DNA of 64,000 nt from CALBJU01 sp965247125 (GTDB lineage: Bacteria; Bacteroidota; Rhodothermia; Rhodothermales; UBA10348), in NCBI GenBank assembly GCA_965247125.1, contig CBDFGO010000001.1, forward strand, positions 248,001-312,000. The letters run 5' to 3'. Positions within the stretch are counted from its first letter, which is position 1. Each line of letters begins with the position of its first letter. Under the pieces are notes generated by a model. That model was not told the origin of the DNA and did not search any database. It saw nothing but the letters and a program-made list of their open reading frames with translations. Positions 17,603 through 25,594 of the stretch are shown here, in pieces. The translations under genes and the position numbers were made by a program.

Positions 17603-18474
17603 TTCTGATACTCATCCAGATACAGATTAGAATCAGATCTCTTTTCCTCCTTCATGTCAGCCCTACTCAGGGCGGCCACTTCAATGGAAGCCATGAGTAG
17701 TCCTCCGACCAAATACGTGGTGTCCTCGCCAAGCTTTCCTTTAGCAAGATTTACGAGGAGAACTTGTCCCTCGTCCATCGCCTCACGTAGATCAACATTT
17801 CCCTCATTGTTGGTGAGCAAACGCTGAGTGATCGGATTTGAAAGAAAAGCTCCCGTTCTATTCAGTATCGGAGAGATAGCCTCCGCCCTATACCTATCTG
17901 GAATCTTCTCATATTCATTTCTCCAAAAGCTCTGAACCTGTTTGTTCTGAATCTGATTGACAACACGGTACCGAAACGAACGATCTTGAAAAATCCTCGG
18001 GATGTCAGCCATCGTAGTATCCGGATATTCCAACAGCGTTAAGAGAGCATTCCTTAGAAAATGCTCCATCCTGGGTCCCCAGTAGCTTGACCAGAGTTTC
18101 TTAAATGTCGCGAGCATACTTGAGCATGCCAGAACCCTTTTACCCGCAGGGACACACGCAAGCGGATTAAAAGACAAATGGCGGCACGCCTCAGGAAGAT
18201 TGAAGTCTACAAGCCGGTGAAGCTCTTTCTCTGGAATCTTCGCGCGAATACTTTCATACAGATCACCGTGAGGGTCAAACAGCGCACATCCACGCCCGGC
18301 GTAAATATCCTGCATTACAAGATTTTCTATGAGAGTACTTTTACCCCCTCCTGTCTTTCCCAAAAAATAGAGGTGGAAAAAACGGTCAGATTGACGAATT
18401 CCAAACCGTTTGTACACACCGCGATGATTCGTTCGAGCGAAGTATGAGATTGGATTCTTGGGATTCTGAGCCAT
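17596..18474 (-). pseudogene. Conjugative coupling protein (TraD/VirD4-like ATPase), C-terminal half lost
   Basis: 292 codons remain. The Walker A motif is GKTGGGKST (about residues 39-47), followed by FDPHGDLYESI, characteristic of coupling proteins and DUF87-type conjugation ATPases. The frame runs into the IS256 end just after LYLDEYQ, the Walker B region, and the inverted repeat supplies KS and the stop at 17596. The C-terminal half with the TraM-recognition part is absent, so ATP hydrolysis and DNA pumping should be lost. It belongs to a different subfamily from the intact coupling protein at 24.1 kb, so the element once had two. Confidence 0.85.
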
Positions 18475-18714
18475 ATCCCATTTTCCACAGGTTCAGATCA
18501 CTTCTCTAGCGGGGCAAGTTCAGCACTATCGGCATATACACACTCTGCGGAGAATGAGAGGTGTCATAGACGGCACACAATGCCCACTTCAGTACCTCGG
18601 TCAGTCGGATAAAATCAAAAGAAAGCAATTCCTGCATACCGATCCGTGTCCACGATACCGATCCCGACACAGGAATAGCCAATCACGTTCTTTTGAATCA
18701 AACCAAACAGGGAA

Positions 18715-19242
18715 ATGAATGACCAAGCTAAAACAGACACAAATACCGACGGAACCGAGCATGGAGACGAGACAGAAGTAGATCGCTACCGTACGAAACT
18801 CTTTAACCAAGTACCCCTCTATACCACCAGACTTGTAAAGGAGGAAGTCATTCGTTTCAGTTCCAGATACTCCGTCAAGTGCCCAAGCGACTTGGTTTCC
18901 GTACTTCAGGAGTATTATGGCGACAAGGATCGTGAGGAGTTTCTACTATGTCTCTTAGATACCGCTCATACCTTGATATCAATGTCTCAGATATCAGTAG
19001 GTGGACTATCGTCAAGCATCGTGGAGCCCCGTCAGATATTCAAGGTCGCTATTCTCGCAAATGCTGCTGCAATAATACTCGTTCACAACCATCCTTCAGG
19101 AAATCCAGAGCCGAGCCGTGAGGATATCCTAATCTCCAAGCAACTTTCTGAGGCTGGAAAGACGATGGGAATCCCCGTTCGTGATCACCTCATTATAACC
19201 GACACGGGGCATACGAGCCTAGCAGAACGCGGATATATCTGA
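18715..19242 (+). CDS. radC: RadC-like JAB-domain protein
   Basis: 175 residues. The JAMM/MPN+ metalloprotease-like motif is complete: HNHPSGNPEPSREDI with the two histidines and the aspartate, preceded by a conserved E (about residue 101). It lacks the N-terminal helix-hairpin-helix of chromosomal RadC and matches the short mobile-element type. These are common near transfer genes on plasmids and ICEs; a nuclease or DNA-processing role is suspected but not settled. The 240 bases between it and the divergent truncated coupling protein show no gene. A strong terminator follows it. Confidence 0.88.
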   Translation: MNDQAKTDTNTDGTEHGDETEVDRYRTKLFNQVPLYTTRLVKEEVIRFSSRYSVKCPSDLVSVLQEYYGDKDREEFLLCLLDTAHTLISMSQISVGGLSSSIVEPRQIFKVAILANAAAIILVHNHPSGNPEPSREDILISKQLSEAGKTMGIPVRDHLIITDTGHTSLAERGYI

Positions 19243-19251
19243 CCCAAAAAG

Positions 19252-19282
19252 CAACCGATGGTTACGACCACCGGTTGTTTTT
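19252..19282 (+). terminator. Rho-independent terminator after radC
   Basis: The stem CAACCG-A-TGGT / ACCA-C-CGGTTG with a TACG tetraloop (19252-19277, one mismatch) is followed by five T. Confidence 0.85.
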
Positions 19283-19340
19283 AATAGATAAATATCAATC
19301 ACCCACCACAGATTCTCAGACCGTATAAATTTCATTCGGA

Positions 19341-19446
19341 GCAAGATTGCGTGTTTGCATAAACAATCTTCATCCTCCGGGGTAGATTTTGCAAACTTGC
19401 CTGACCTAATCGGTCAGCTCGTCAAGTCATACTTCCTTGAAAGTAT
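19341..19446. other. Candidate transfer origin (oriT) region upstream of mobC
   Basis: Three inverted repeats in 106 bases directly before mobC: AAGATT/AATCTT (19343-19348, 19365-19370) with inner GTTT/AAAC, CTGACC/GGTCAG (19401-19406, 19412-19417), and ATACTT/AAGTAT (19429-19434, 19441-19446). Origins of transfer usually lie next to the relaxosome genes and carry such repeats beside the nick site. The nick position itself cannot be named. The last repeat, adjacent to the start codon, could instead be an autoregulatory operator for MobC. Confidence 0.4.
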
Positions 19447-19452
19447 ACTGGT

Positions 19453-19911
19453 ATGGATTCACTCCGTTCATATTTGAAGGAGAGAGGACTGACGCGCAAT
19501 AGTCCTTCCGAAGAACTCGCCAACGCCAAGCGAGAACACCGACGTCTATATCAAAAGGACTACCAAGCGAAACGCAGAAAAGCACGCCCAAGAATAGGAG
19601 TATCACTTTCGGCTCCAGAGCGCCAACAGTTATCAAAAGACGCTAGACGTCACGGAATGAAGCTACCGCACTTCATCAGAATGGCAGCGCTTGCATACAC
19701 GGGAAAAAAATATATCCTGCCAGACGACACGACAGCCCGAGCACTGGAAATAGAGCTCCGACGGATCGGAAATAATATCAATCAAGTCGCTCGCAGGTGT
19801 AACGAGAAGAAAACTGCTGAAGCACTAGACATTGAGGAAGCAAATAACCTCCTCATTGGACTAGAAGACGCCGTATCGGCTGCGTTCCGAAATCCGAGAG
19901 AGGAGCCATGA
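19453..19911 (+). CDS. mobC: Relaxosome accessory protein MobC
   Basis: 152 residues: a basic N-terminal region (KRRKARPRIGVSLSAPERQQ) leading into a ribbon-helix-helix, then the Bac_mobilization motif IGNNINQVARRCN (about residues 109-121). MobC proteins bind the transfer origin and help the relaxase open the strands. Its stop overlaps the relaxase start (ATGA), the normal mobC-mobA arrangement. Confidence 0.93.
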   Translation: MDSLRSYLKERGLTRNSPSEELANAKREHRRLYQKDYQAKRRKARPRIGVSLSAPERQQLSKDARRHGMKLPHFIRMAALAYTGKKYILPDDTTARALEIELRRIGNNINQVARRCNEKKTAEALDIEEANNLLIGLEDAVSAAFRNPREEP

Positions 19912-20684
19912 TCGTCAAAATGCTCCGGTGGCGGTCACGAGGATTCAGTAGGCTTGTTGATTATATCGGCAAGGAATCTGAGAAATCTGACTCATTCAAG
20001 ATCCTGCATAATCTCCGGTCCACCGACAGCCTCAAAGACATAGCCGACCAATTCAAAGAACAAGACACCTACCGAAAAGAGCGGAAGAACGGTACCGTGA
20101 TTTTCCACGAAATCCTGAGCTTTCACAAATCAGATACACGGCACCTCGACAGGGACACCCTAGAAGCAATAGCCAGAGAGTACATAGAAATTCGCTGTCC
20201 AAAAGCTCTAGCATTTGCCATGCCACATCACGACAGAGAGCACGTCCACCTACACATCATGGTCTCAGGCACGGAGTATAACTCATCCAATGTCATGCGT
20301 CTATCCAATCCAGACTTCACCAGAGTAAAGAGGCAGATAGAAGACTTCCAACGACGAGAGTTTCCGGAGCTCACCAACAGTATCGCCACCACTCGTCACC
20401 CCGTCCGTAACAAGGAGCTCCTGCAGGAGATTGCATCCGAGCAATCAGCCATTCAAGAGTGCTACGACAACGCACACTCATTAGATGATTTCTTTGCTCA
20501 GGTAGAGGCGCTCGGGGTAGACCAATCAAAATATCAACTGGACAACTCGGGCCACTTTGATTTTGAAATAGATACGTCAAGACTTCAGCAGTTGGACGAA
20601 CGGATGAGTCAGCTTTCAGATATTCAGCGGGCGAAAGAGGAGAGGGATATAGACCTTGAAGACGGTTTTGAGCGGGAGTTATAG
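19908..20684 (+). CDS. mobA: MOB-type relaxase (mobilization nuclease)
   Basis: 258 residues, relaxase domain only. The candidate catalytic tyrosine is in VDYIGKE near residue 19. The three-histidine metal site is HHDREHVHLHIMVSG (about residues 111-125), preceded by the helper motif HEILSFH. The protein nicks the transfer origin and stays bound to the 5' end. It is short: many family members carry a helicase or primase tail that is missing here, so the protein relies on host enzymes and a coupling protein. Translationally coupled to mobC. Confidence 0.93.
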   Translation: MIVKMLRWRSRGFSRLVDYIGKESEKSDSFKILHNLRSTDSLKDIADQFKEQDTYRKERKNGTVIFHEILSFHKSDTRHLDRDTLEAIAREYIEIRCPKALAFAMPHHDREHVHLHIMVSGTEYNSSNVMRLSNPDFTRVKRQIEDFQRREFPELTNSIATTRHPVRNKELLQEIASEQSAIQECYDNAHSLDDFFAQVEALGVDQSKYQLDNSGHFDFEIDTSRLQQLDERMSQLSDIQRAKEERDIDLEDGFEREL

Positions 20685-20918
20685 AAAAAATCTGATGATT
20701 GAGGAACTTTGGGTGAAGAGTTGCGGTAGTCTCACCGGATACTTTTTAGCTAGTGCCGCGCGAAAGCGCTTCACGTGCACCTAAAACAGAGTGATGCTCG
20801 CTTGAACCGGTAAATATTAACGAATAGCGACGGTTGCTACCCAACCGCCCGCGTTCGTATCGGTATCACCAATTGTTGGTAGGCCGGACTCGGTTCAGTT
20901 TTTGGAAAAAAAGGTATT

Positions 20919-20950
20919 CAATATGGGCATACTTGCCCAAGCACATATTG
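20919..20950. repeat. Nested inverted repeat
   Basis: CAATAT (20919-20924) pairs with ATATTG (20945-20950), and inside it GGGCA (20925-20929) pairs with TGCCC (20934-20938). It may be the 5' structured part of a transcript that ends at the terminator at 21060, or a protein-binding site. No promoter of quality is visible before it. Confidence 0.4.
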
Positions 20951-21014
20951 TTGAGTCGAAAGGAAATCTGCTTGGACTGACCTCTTCGTCAGTACTGAAG
21001 ATTCGAACTTTTTT

Positions 21015-21060
21015 CCATTCAGACATCACGCGAGTTGCGTATGTCCGAATGGATTTTTTT
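21015..21060 (+). terminator. Strong Rho-independent terminator
   Basis: The stem CCATTC-A-GACAT-C-ACGC / GCGT-ATGTC-C-GAATGG (21015-21052, loop GAGTT) is followed by ATTTTTTT. It is 330 bases after the relaxase stop, so it ends either a long trailer or a separate short transcript. Confidence 0.85.
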
Positions 21061-21081
21061 ATGCCCAAACCTTAAGGGAGA

Positions 21082-21109
21082 TTGACATGCCTGGAAATCA
21101 TGATATAAT
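21082..21109 (+). promoter_or_regulatory. Near-consensus sigma70 promoter
   Basis: A perfect TTGACA (21082-21087) and a perfect TATAAT (21104-21109) with a 16-base spacer. No protein start with support follows within 300 bases, but a terminator does, so it most likely drives a small RNA or the leader of the downstream operon. Confidence 0.8.
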
Positions 21110-21115
21110 ACAAAA

Positions 21116-21284
21116 CACCCCCAAGCCGTAAGGCTTGAGGGCATTTATGTTAGACGGAGCTCGCTCCAATCGTTCAAACTTCGTAGGGCTGTTCGATTGT
21201 AGCTACCAGCACTCAAGTATGAAGCCGAGGCTTTTTGCTTTTGTGTGGGTACGGCGGGCTCCTGCAAAGGGGCTCGCCGTTTTT
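21116..21284 (+). ncRNA. Candidate small RNA, about 170 nt
   Basis: Bounded by the perfect-box promoter and by a terminator at 21251-21284. It begins with a stable stem-loop (CCCCCAAGCC-GTAA-GGCTTGAGGG, one mismatch), then GGAGC-TC-GCTCC, and ends in the terminator hairpin. I see no convincing open frame with a ribosome-binding site. It could be a regulator of transfer genes or a leader that attenuates the downstream operon. No known RNA family is recognised. Confidence 0.55.
21251..21284 (+). terminator. Terminator of the candidate small RNA
   Basis: A 12-bp stem (ACGGCGGGCTCC with GGGGCTCGCCGT, including G-T pairs, loop TGCAAA) is followed directly by TTTTCG. Confidence 0.8.
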
Positions 21285-21425
21285 CGTCTAATGTGAAATA
21301 TCAAATCCGCTACGCATTGTAGCACAAGAAGTTAACAGGCGCAACATTTAAAAATGTGGATAAAGTTTGACACTTAACAACGGGAGAAATCGCCGAATGG
21401 TTCCCGACTTGACCCCAAAAATAGG

Positions 21426-21659
21426 ATGGAAGATTCTAAACATCAACGACGATTCAACGAGCTCAGTTTAGCATTAGAAGGAATATATGTGGCACGTTTC
21501 GGAGCTGGTAATGCGCTCGCAATGGTTGCGATTGCACATTTCCTTCAGTGGCAGATGGAAGACACGACCCAGATCCAGACCAAAAATAATCCCTCGCCAG
21601 CAACCCTGCTGGCAGAGTCTTCAACCAACGTTAAAATAACCGAACGAGGCACAAGATGA
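21426..21659 (+). CDS. Small protein, first gene of the coupling-protein operon (module 2)
   Basis: 77 residues, unrecognised. The middle (FGAGNALAMVAIAHFLQWQM) is moderately hydrophobic, possibly one membrane-associated helix; the ends are polar. The stop overlaps the start of the 409-residue membrane protein by 4 bases (ATGA), which supports it being a real translated gene. Role unknown. Confidence 0.6.
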   Translation: MEDSKHQRRFNELSLALEGIYVARFGAGNALAMVAIAHFLQWQMEDTTQIQTKNNPSPATLLAESSTNVKITERGTR

Positions 21660-22885
21660 CAACGGCAAAAACCGCCCAACGCAGGGCGCCAACCAACGGG
21701 CGAGCTCGCACGAGCTCAGAGCCCGAATACACTCCTCCGTCACACAACAAGACATACAGCGAACTCCGACGAGAAGGAGTAAGAGTAGCCGGCGTAAGTG
21801 AGGGAAACCTGGATGTCTACTACGATACCTGCGTGTCGATCGAGGGAGGCATAAAGCATGACCCCTCCCCCAGCGAGCGGGCAGATTGGAGTGAGCGCCA
21901 GGTCAGACAAGAGGCGGAAATCGTTTCTAACAAAGCTCAAATCAGGCGCAATAAGAAGGGGTCAAAACGGCTCGCCAAGGAGAGGAAAAAACTGCAAAAG
22001 CGACTGGACGCCGGCGAATTCCAAACCAACTGGCGCGACCAAATCAACGTGGTCGGTGCATGCCTACTGCTCGTCGTGTTGATCGGGGGCCTGACGGCGC
22101 TGTACAGCAATGTCCTCTACTCCGCACTGTTTGATTCATCTCTCCTGAATGCTCTCGGCTCACGCGGTATTACGGAAATCAATCGGCTCATCGGTTCCGT
22201 GATCACGCCTGGTGTCTTCTCCTCTGCGATGAACGAGGGCGGTGTTTCTCTTGTATTACTTCTCCTGGCCTTTTCATGGGCGATGGTCTATTCGGGGATT
22301 GCGTATTACAGTCGTAGCGATTCAGGGCTTGCAGGACTGTTCGCACAAAAGAATACGCTCATCAAATTCTCGTTTTCCATTGACGTCTTGATGATCACCG
22401 TTCTGGAATGGAAGACTTACATGACGGGCTTGGTTGACGTCAGTGAAATGAATGTCATTTACTCAGTGTTTCAGGGGGCGGTGATGGTTCTCTTCCTGTT
22501 CAGCGGATACATGACTATCGGACGTCTCGCACGTTGGATAATGGACGTGCGCGCGGAGAATTACAAGCGTCGAGCAAAGGCCCGCCTGAAGACGACCGCC
22601 AAAGAATCAGAACGACTTCGGAAAGAGAACGAGGAGCTGGAGAAGAGGATTTCTACGGCAAGAGTCTGGATTTCAATTATACGGCAGCGTTTGGACGGAC
22701 ACTATTGCAACTACGAAACAACCTGTGTGGCGATCGCCAACTTTACAGCCGGATTCTGCCAATACGTCGTTGCGACGTCCGAGACCGAGGCGGAAGCAAA
22801 TCAACGTACAACTGCTATCAAAAAAAGGAAGGTAGAGTTCCTGGCCTCTGTTCACGACAAGTACGGCATCTTCACATCGCTATAA
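21656..22885 (+). CDS. Multi-pass membrane protein with coiled coils, unknown family (module 2)
   Basis: 409 residues. Layout: a polar, basic N-terminal half with a Lys/Arg-rich coiled coil (about 95-120), hydrophobic segments near residues 130-155, 195-215, 235-255 and 270-295, then a helical coiled-coil segment (ESERLRKENEELEKRI, about 320-340) and a soluble tail. The plan matches the 383-residue protein of module 1. It sits in a run of overlapping genes ending with the coupling protein, so an envelope role in DNA transfer, surface exclusion or regulation of the transfer machine is plausible. No known motif. Confidence 0.72.
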   Translation: MTTAKTAQRRAPTNGRARTSSEPEYTPPSHNKTYSELRREGVRVAGVSEGNLDVYYDTCVSIEGGIKHDPSPSERADWSERQVRQEAEIVSNKAQIRRNKKGSKRLAKERKKLQKRLDAGEFQTNWRDQINVVGACLLLVVLIGGLTALYSNVLYSALFDSSLLNALGSRGITEINRLIGSVITPGVFSSAMNEGGVSLVLLLLAFSWAMVYSGIAYYSRSDSGLAGLFAQKNTLIKFSFSIDVLMITVLEWKTYMTGLVDVSEMNVIYSVFQGAVMVLFLFSGYMTIGRLARWIMDVRAENYKRRAKARLKTTAKESERLRKENEELEKRISTARVWISIIRQRLDGHYCNYETTCVAIANFTAGFCQYVVATSETEAEANQRTTAIKKRKVEFLASVHDKYGIFTSL

Positions 22886-22897
22886 AATGATACGAAC

Positions 22898-23725
22898 ATG
22901 GAAAAGTTAACCTTCTTCACTGCGCTCCTACTCATCTCAGGATGCGGGACGCCGCGGGAAACACCAGCGACTGCAAAAATCATCTACTATCACGTCGCCC
23001 TGGATTTGTCTGACAGACTTCTGAGGCAGGGACAGGCCGAACGAGATTTGGTAGCCATCAACACCGTCATAACCGAGTTCGGAGAACGGGCGTCATTCAA
23101 CGACCAGCTTCACCTTCACGTAATTCTGCAACCAGATGTACCAGACTACTCCTCCTCGGATGACCTCGTCATCAACCTAGCTAAAATACCTCTTCGTGAT
23201 ATGCGTGAAGAGATAACACGGAAGCTGGACAAATTGCGGAGTGTAGTCAAGAACATCTATGACGAGGCAACACAGCGTGAGGGGTTTTCTGGAGCGGACA
23301 CGTGGCGCTATTTCAGAGACCTGTATTTGCCCAAAACGACACTGTCCGGAGATACCATACATCACGTTGTAATCCTTCTCACTGATGGATACACCACCTC
23401 CAAAGGAAGGAATTTCCAAACAGAAGAAGGAAGCACGTTCATCCCGCAGTCCGTCCTGGACGACATGCGTGAGTGCAACGAAGGCCCCGCTTCATTTCAG
23501 ATGCTTCCTGCACGTACTGACCTACACCATGTATCAATTCTTGTGCTGGAAATACGCCCACGTGTGGATGAAATCTGTGAGTTCAGCGCCCTTCAATCCA
23601 TATGGGATGACTGGATCCGAAGTATGAATACTGGTAACTCCGAAATCCACCGGAGCCGTTCAGGTACGTGGGCGACCAGCGACATCATCAATAAATTTCT
23701 CATCAAAATCAGGAGTTCAAAATGA
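22898..23725 (+). CDS. VWA-like lipoprotein (module 2)
   Basis: 275 residues. A lipoprotein signal ends in LISGC (Cys near residue 17). The rest looks like a von Willebrand factor A fold: YHVALDLSDRL carries a D-x-S-D metal-site-like motif at the end of the first strand (about residue 36), and HHVVILLTDGYTT (about 150-162) matches the fourth strand with its TDG. Such lipoproteins usually present a metal-dependent binding face in the periplasm or on the surface. It overlaps the next small gene by 4 bases. The counterpart in module 1 is truncated. The family assignment comes from fold signatures only. Confidence 0.68.
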   Translation: MEKLTFFTALLLISGCGTPRETPATAKIIYYHVALDLSDRLLRQGQAERDLVAINTVITEFGERASFNDQLHLHVILQPDVPDYSSSDDLVINLAKIPLRDMREEITRKLDKLRSVVKNIYDEATQREGFSGADTWRYFRDLYLPKTTLSGDTIHHVVILLTDGYTTSKGRNFQTEEGSTFIPQSVLDDMRECNEGPASFQMLPARTDLHHVSILVLEIRPRVDEICEFSALQSIWDDWIRSMNTGNSEIHRSRSGTWATSDIINKFLIKIRSSK

Positions 23726-23877
23726 CCATTCTCTACATCATCATCGCCATACTAGCAATCATTCTTCTCGCTTCTTGGAGACATTCCTTCGTCACAGTAC
23801 GAAGACGTGAGGAGAAGAAAGTGGGTAGCTACAAAAGACCAATCTTTTCGAGGGACAGCACATGGAACAGGTTATAA
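23722..23877 (+). CDS. 51-residue single-pass membrane protein
   Basis: ATG at 23722 overlaps the stop of the lipoprotein gene (ATGA) and has AGGAG 6 bases before it. One strongly hydrophobic N-terminal helix (ILYIIIAILAIILLA), then a basic cytoplasmic tail (VRRREEKK). The last 16 bases overlap the next gene. It is a plausible small subunit of the membrane module or coupling complex; unknown. Confidence 0.6.
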   Translation: MTILYIIIAILAIILLASWRHSFVTVRRREEKKVGSYKRPIFSRDSTWNRL

Positions 23878-24086
23878 CATCCCTCATAGAGCTCTTTTTG
23901 ATGGTTTGGGCCTGTTACGTGCTACTCTTTGCAATTAAAGTCGTCAAAACCCATCCCTTAACGTGGGCTGGGCAGGTCATCGGGCGCATCGTCCTTGCCC
24001 TCATTCGCTTTCCATTTCTGTTGCTCGGTGGCACCTGGAAAGCTCTCAGCAACAAATCACCCAGGCGGAGGCGAATAAAATTCTAA
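23862..24086 (+). CDS. 74-residue membrane protein before the coupling protein
   Basis: Two hydrophobic stretches (about residues 5-27 and 40-58) and a very basic end (SPRRRRIKF). The start overlaps the previous small gene, and the stop overlaps the coupling-protein start in a TAATG arrangement. Small membrane proteins next to VirD4 often stabilise it or link it to the channel; that is inference. Confidence 0.6.
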   Translation: MEQVITSLIELFLMVWACYVLLFAIKVVKTHPLTWAGQVIGRIVLALIRFPFLLLGGTWKALSNKSPRRRRIKF

Positions 24087-25594
24087 TGATGACAACTTAT
24101 CTCATTGTAGGTGCAGTGATCGTCGTTATTCTTCTTGTGGCCAAGTTTTCAAACGCAGATGAGTTAGAGTACGTATCTGGCGCGTACTGGCTAACAGGCT
24201 TTGAGCGGTGGAGGCTCCTTTCGCGCTTCAAGAAAGGGTTCGTAGTTGATGGGCATCGTTCTCGTCTTTCGCTTGAAGACAGCTACAAACATTTACTGAT
24301 TTGTAGCCAGACAGGGGGAGGAAAGACAACTCGATTAGTTCTGCCCAACTTACTCAATGCCAATGGTGTGAGTTTTATTGTAAATGACCCAGATGCGAGC
24401 GCATGGAAACTCTCTGCAGGGTGGCTCTCGAGCGAAGGATATGCTGTATGGAAAATCGACGTCGCCGACCAAAACAATTCTCTAAAATATAACCCCCTTG
24501 CACGCGTGAAAACGCACAGAGAGGCTTCGATGGTGAGCTCGACGCTCCTGCACGGCGCATTCCCGGAACGCGGAGGAGGAGATCGTTTTTGGACGGATTC
24601 AGCCGAAGCACTCCTCACAACGCTCATTATGATTCTCAAGCAGTGCGAAGAGAAATATCAACATCTCGGAGCGCTGAAAAGACTGCTCAATCAATTCGGC
24701 CCGGGTTCCAACGGGCTTGATGAATGGGTATCAACACATGCAGACCCAGCGCTTTTCAGCAATTTCATGGGCTTCAGGCAATCGAGCGAAAAAGTCGCGG
24801 CTAGCATCGTCTCAACCGTTCAAACGGCTTTGAGGTCTTGGTCAGATGACCAGGTCTGCCAGCTGACAGCAACAGATAACGTAGACTTCTCCGCATTACG
24901 CACAAGAAAGACAGCCCTTTTCTTCTGCGTCCCGGAGTTAGAGTCAAGGAATTGGTCAGTAGTGGGAGCGCTCCTCTTTTCCCAGCTATTTGCCTTTGCC
25001 ATGCAAACACCAAAAGAAGGAGATCTTCCGATTCTCGTCCTACTTGACGAGCTCGGCGTAAGCGCCCCGATCCCAGATTTTGCGAAAATAGTTGCTACGA
25101 GCAGGCGCAGAAGGCTGGGAATACTGACCTCAATTCAGGACAAAGCCCAGCTAGAGAGAATCTACGGGCGTGAAGATGCTCACATCATCGCAAACGGAGG
25201 GTGTAGCACGCGAATTTATTTGGGCGGATTGGCGCATGGAATGTGTAAAGACGTTTCCGACTCGCTAGGAAAAACAATATGTATTGACCGACGCGATGGC
25301 CAGGAAAGAAGAATAACCAGGTCTCTTCTTGAACCCGATGCAGTACGGATGTTACCGCCTGGGAATGGGGTGATTCTGTCAGGTGGACACCGACCAGCCA
25401 TGCTGCGGATGAAAGCGTTTTATGAAATACGCAAATTACGCCTGCGCTCTGAGATTCCGCCACCTGAGGTGATGTGCCCAGAAAACAAAACGCCCGAGTA
25501 TATATCCCTAACAACTCGTACTTCCTACAACGACACCGGAGTTAGCGAGACGGAATTCCAGATACCATCGGGAAATGGTGGGGCGCTGTTGTGA
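24086..25594 (+). CDS. virD4: VirD4/TraG-type conjugative coupling protein (intact)
   Basis: 502 residues from the ATG at 24086 (a second ATG follows directly). An N-terminal membrane helix (about 4-20) is followed by the ATPase domain with Walker A SQTGGGKTT (about 74-82), the conserved IVNDPDAS segment and Walker B LPILVLLDELG (about 317-327), then the RRRRLGILTSIQD segment. It is the motor that recognises the relaxase-DNA complex and feeds it to a type IV channel in the inner membrane. The frame is open 41 codons further upstream, but that part lies inside the previous gene. It is shorter than typical VirD4 at the N-terminus, with only one membrane helix. Confidence 0.92.
   Translation: MMTTYLIVGAVIVVILLVAKFSNADELEYVSGAYWLTGFERWRLLSRFKKGFVVDGHRSRLSLEDSYKHLLICSQTGGGKTTRLVLPNLLNANGVSFIVNDPDASAWKLSAGWLSSEGYAVWKIDVADQNNSLKYNPLARVKTHREASMVSSTLLHGAFPERGGGDRFWTDSAEALLTTLIMILKQCEEKYQHLGALKRLLNQFGPGSNGLDEWVSTHADPALFSNFMGFRQSSEKVAASIVSTVQTALRSWSDDQVCQLTATDNVDFSALRTRKTALFFCVPELESRNWSVVGALLFSQLFAFAMQTPKEGDLPILVLLDELGVSAPIPDFAKIVATSRRRRLGILTSIQDKAQLERIYGREDAHIIANGGCSTRIYLGGLAHGMCKDVSDSLGKTICIDRRDGQERRITRSLLEPDAVRMLPPGNGVILSGGHRPAMLRMKAFYEIRKLRLRSEIPPPEVMCPENKTPEYISLTTRTSYNDTGVSETEFQIPSGNGGALL

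Larger units (their letters stand above)
20685..21425 (+). other. Gene-free, hairpin-rich 0.74 kb interval
   Basis: No coding frame with support. It holds, in order, a nested inverted repeat (20919-20950), a strong terminator-like hairpin (21015-21060), a near-consensus promoter (21082-21109), a candidate small RNA and a second terminator (21251-21284), then about 140 bases of leader before the next operon. It lies between the relaxase gene and the membrane-module/coupling-protein operon. Confidence 0.7.
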
